DNA from: Spirochaetales bacterium
GTDB lineage: Bacteria > Spirochaetota > Spirochaetia > DSM-27196 > SLAA01
Direction: 5' to 3'
Assembly: GCA_007126415.1 (NCBI GenBank)
Contig: SLBH01000295.1
Span: forward strand, 1 to 5,297
Length of the DNA stretch: 5,297 nt
Shown: piece after piece, positions 4,746 through 5,297 of the stretch
Numbering within the stretch: position 1 is the first letter of the stretch
Layout: the number at the start of each line of letters is the position of its first letter
Notes under the pieces: model-generated
The model's input: the letters and a program-made list of their open reading frames with translations, nothing else
What the model was told of the DNA's origin: nothing
The model's database searches: none
Position numbers and translations under genes: made by a program

Positions 4746-5297
4746 CTATGCGCGCTTCTTGAACACGAAAATTCCCCACGCCAGATGCCCGTTGCGTCCG
4801 CCTGAAACCCAGTGTTTGAGACCGGTCTTCATACGTTCAATGTAATCACGGCTGACGACTTTGGCGAGCTCCGCGTCGCGCGCCACGGTCTCATCATGCA
4901 CGCGTTGGTAATGATTCGCAAGCTGCTCGGTGTTGTCCTCGAAGCGCACCTCATCGAACCCCAGCTCCGCGAGTTTCTCGCGGTAAAAGGACGGCGAGGC
5001 CAGATCCTCGAGCTGCAGGCGGGCCAAAATCGGCCCCAACACCTCGGTCGGACAGTTGTCGTCGCGCATCGGGTCGGTGAACACCATCTGCCCACCCGGC
5101 TTGAGAACGCGCGCCGCTTCTTTTAGCACCAGCTCGCGCTGACCGCTGTGCAGGAAAGCATCCTGCGACCAGATGAGGTCGAAGGTCTCATCGTCGTACG
5201 GGACCTCTTCAAAGCTCGCGTCCACAACCTCGATGCGATCATCGAGGCCTTGCTCACGGTTCTTCTCGCGGTCACGCTCATTCTCCACCTCGCTCAG
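4746..5297 (-). CDS. Sarcosine/dimethylglycine N-methyltransferase, C-terminal part
   Basis: Partial: 183 codons are visible and the frame stays open at the right edge. A GTG at 5288 is in frame, but the residues before it (LSE, leading into VENERDREKN) also fit the family, so the true start and SAM motif I (roughly 95 residues) lie outside. SAM-dependent class I methyltransferase; family members add methyl groups to sarcosine and dimethylglycine to make glycine betaine, an osmoprotectant. Seen in the fragment: an acidic VVDASFEEVPY strand (24-34), FDLIWSQDAFLHS (39-51), RVLKPGGQMVFTDPM (63-77), and a C-terminal region with a YIERMKTGLKHWV segment, then GHLAWGIFVFKK, typical of the betaine-forming enzymes rather than UbiE or cyclopropane synthases. 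A role on glycine as well (bifunctional enzyme) cannot be excluded. Stop TAG at 4746-4748; metF follows on the same strand. Confidence 0.85.
   Translation of the reverse strand: MSEVENERDREKNREQGLDDRIEVVDASFEEVPYDDETFDLIWSQDAFLHSGQRELVLKEAARVLKPGGQMVFTDPMRDDNCPTEVLGPILARLQLEDLASPSFYREKLAELGFDEVRFEDNTEQLANHYQRVHDETVARDAELAKVVSRDYIERMKTGLKHWVSGGRNGHLAWGIFVFKKRA

Noticed and set aside
1..5297. tRNA, rRNA, riboswitch, CRISPR array, insertion sequence or attachment site
   Set aside because: No cloverleaf, known riboswitch core, regularly spaced repeats, transposase motif or terminal inverted repeats were seen on either strand.

Overview
The window is a GC-rich bacterial chromosome segment carrying a copper-efflux locus next to a methyl-metabolism locus. 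Nothing in it marks a plasmid, phage or insertion sequence. I cannot name the organism. The codon bias, the absence of a Shine-Dalgarno (SD) site in front of two of the genes, and a glycine-betaine-type methyltransferase would suit a salt-tolerant bacterium, possibly an actinobacterium. That placement is a weak inference.

Layout: positions 1-237 (minus strand) hold the first 79 codons of a cation diffusion facilitator (CDF) metal exporter that runs off the left edge. A 184-base divergent intergenic region (238-421) follows. It holds a plausible promoter for each direction, a perfect 13-base tandem repeat, an imperfect hairpin, and a C-tract with ATAC/GTAT arms that looks like a CsoR operator. 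Next comes a plus-strand operon: a CsoR-family copper-sensing repressor (422-718) and, 22 bases later, a large Cu(I) P1B-type ATPase, CopA (741-3650). The ATPase is unusual. It has two near-identical N-terminal metal-binding domains and also ends in a complete CopZ-like chaperone domain. That domain begins at an internal ATG (3435) with a strong ribosome binding site of its own, so the locus may make both a CopA-CopZ fusion and free CopZ from one reading frame.

Convergent to copA, on the minus strand, lie a 5,10-methylenetetrahydrofolate reductase (metF, 3741-4676) and, upstream of it, a sarcosine/dimethylglycine N-methyltransferase (4746-5297) whose N-terminus is beyond the right edge. The 69-base gap between these two genes is filled by two perfect or near-perfect hairpins. 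MetF supplies methyl-THF for methionine/SAM regeneration. The methyltransferase uses SAM to build glycine betaine, an osmoprotectant, so their adjacency makes metabolic sense.

How the genes work together: CsoR probably represses its own operon until Cu(I) binds its Cys-His-Cys site. CopA and the CopZ domain then capture and export copper. The divergent CDF exporter probably handles Zn(II) or a similar divalent ion. The most interesting point is the copA/copZ gene-within-gene arrangement. The rest of the window is well-known families.
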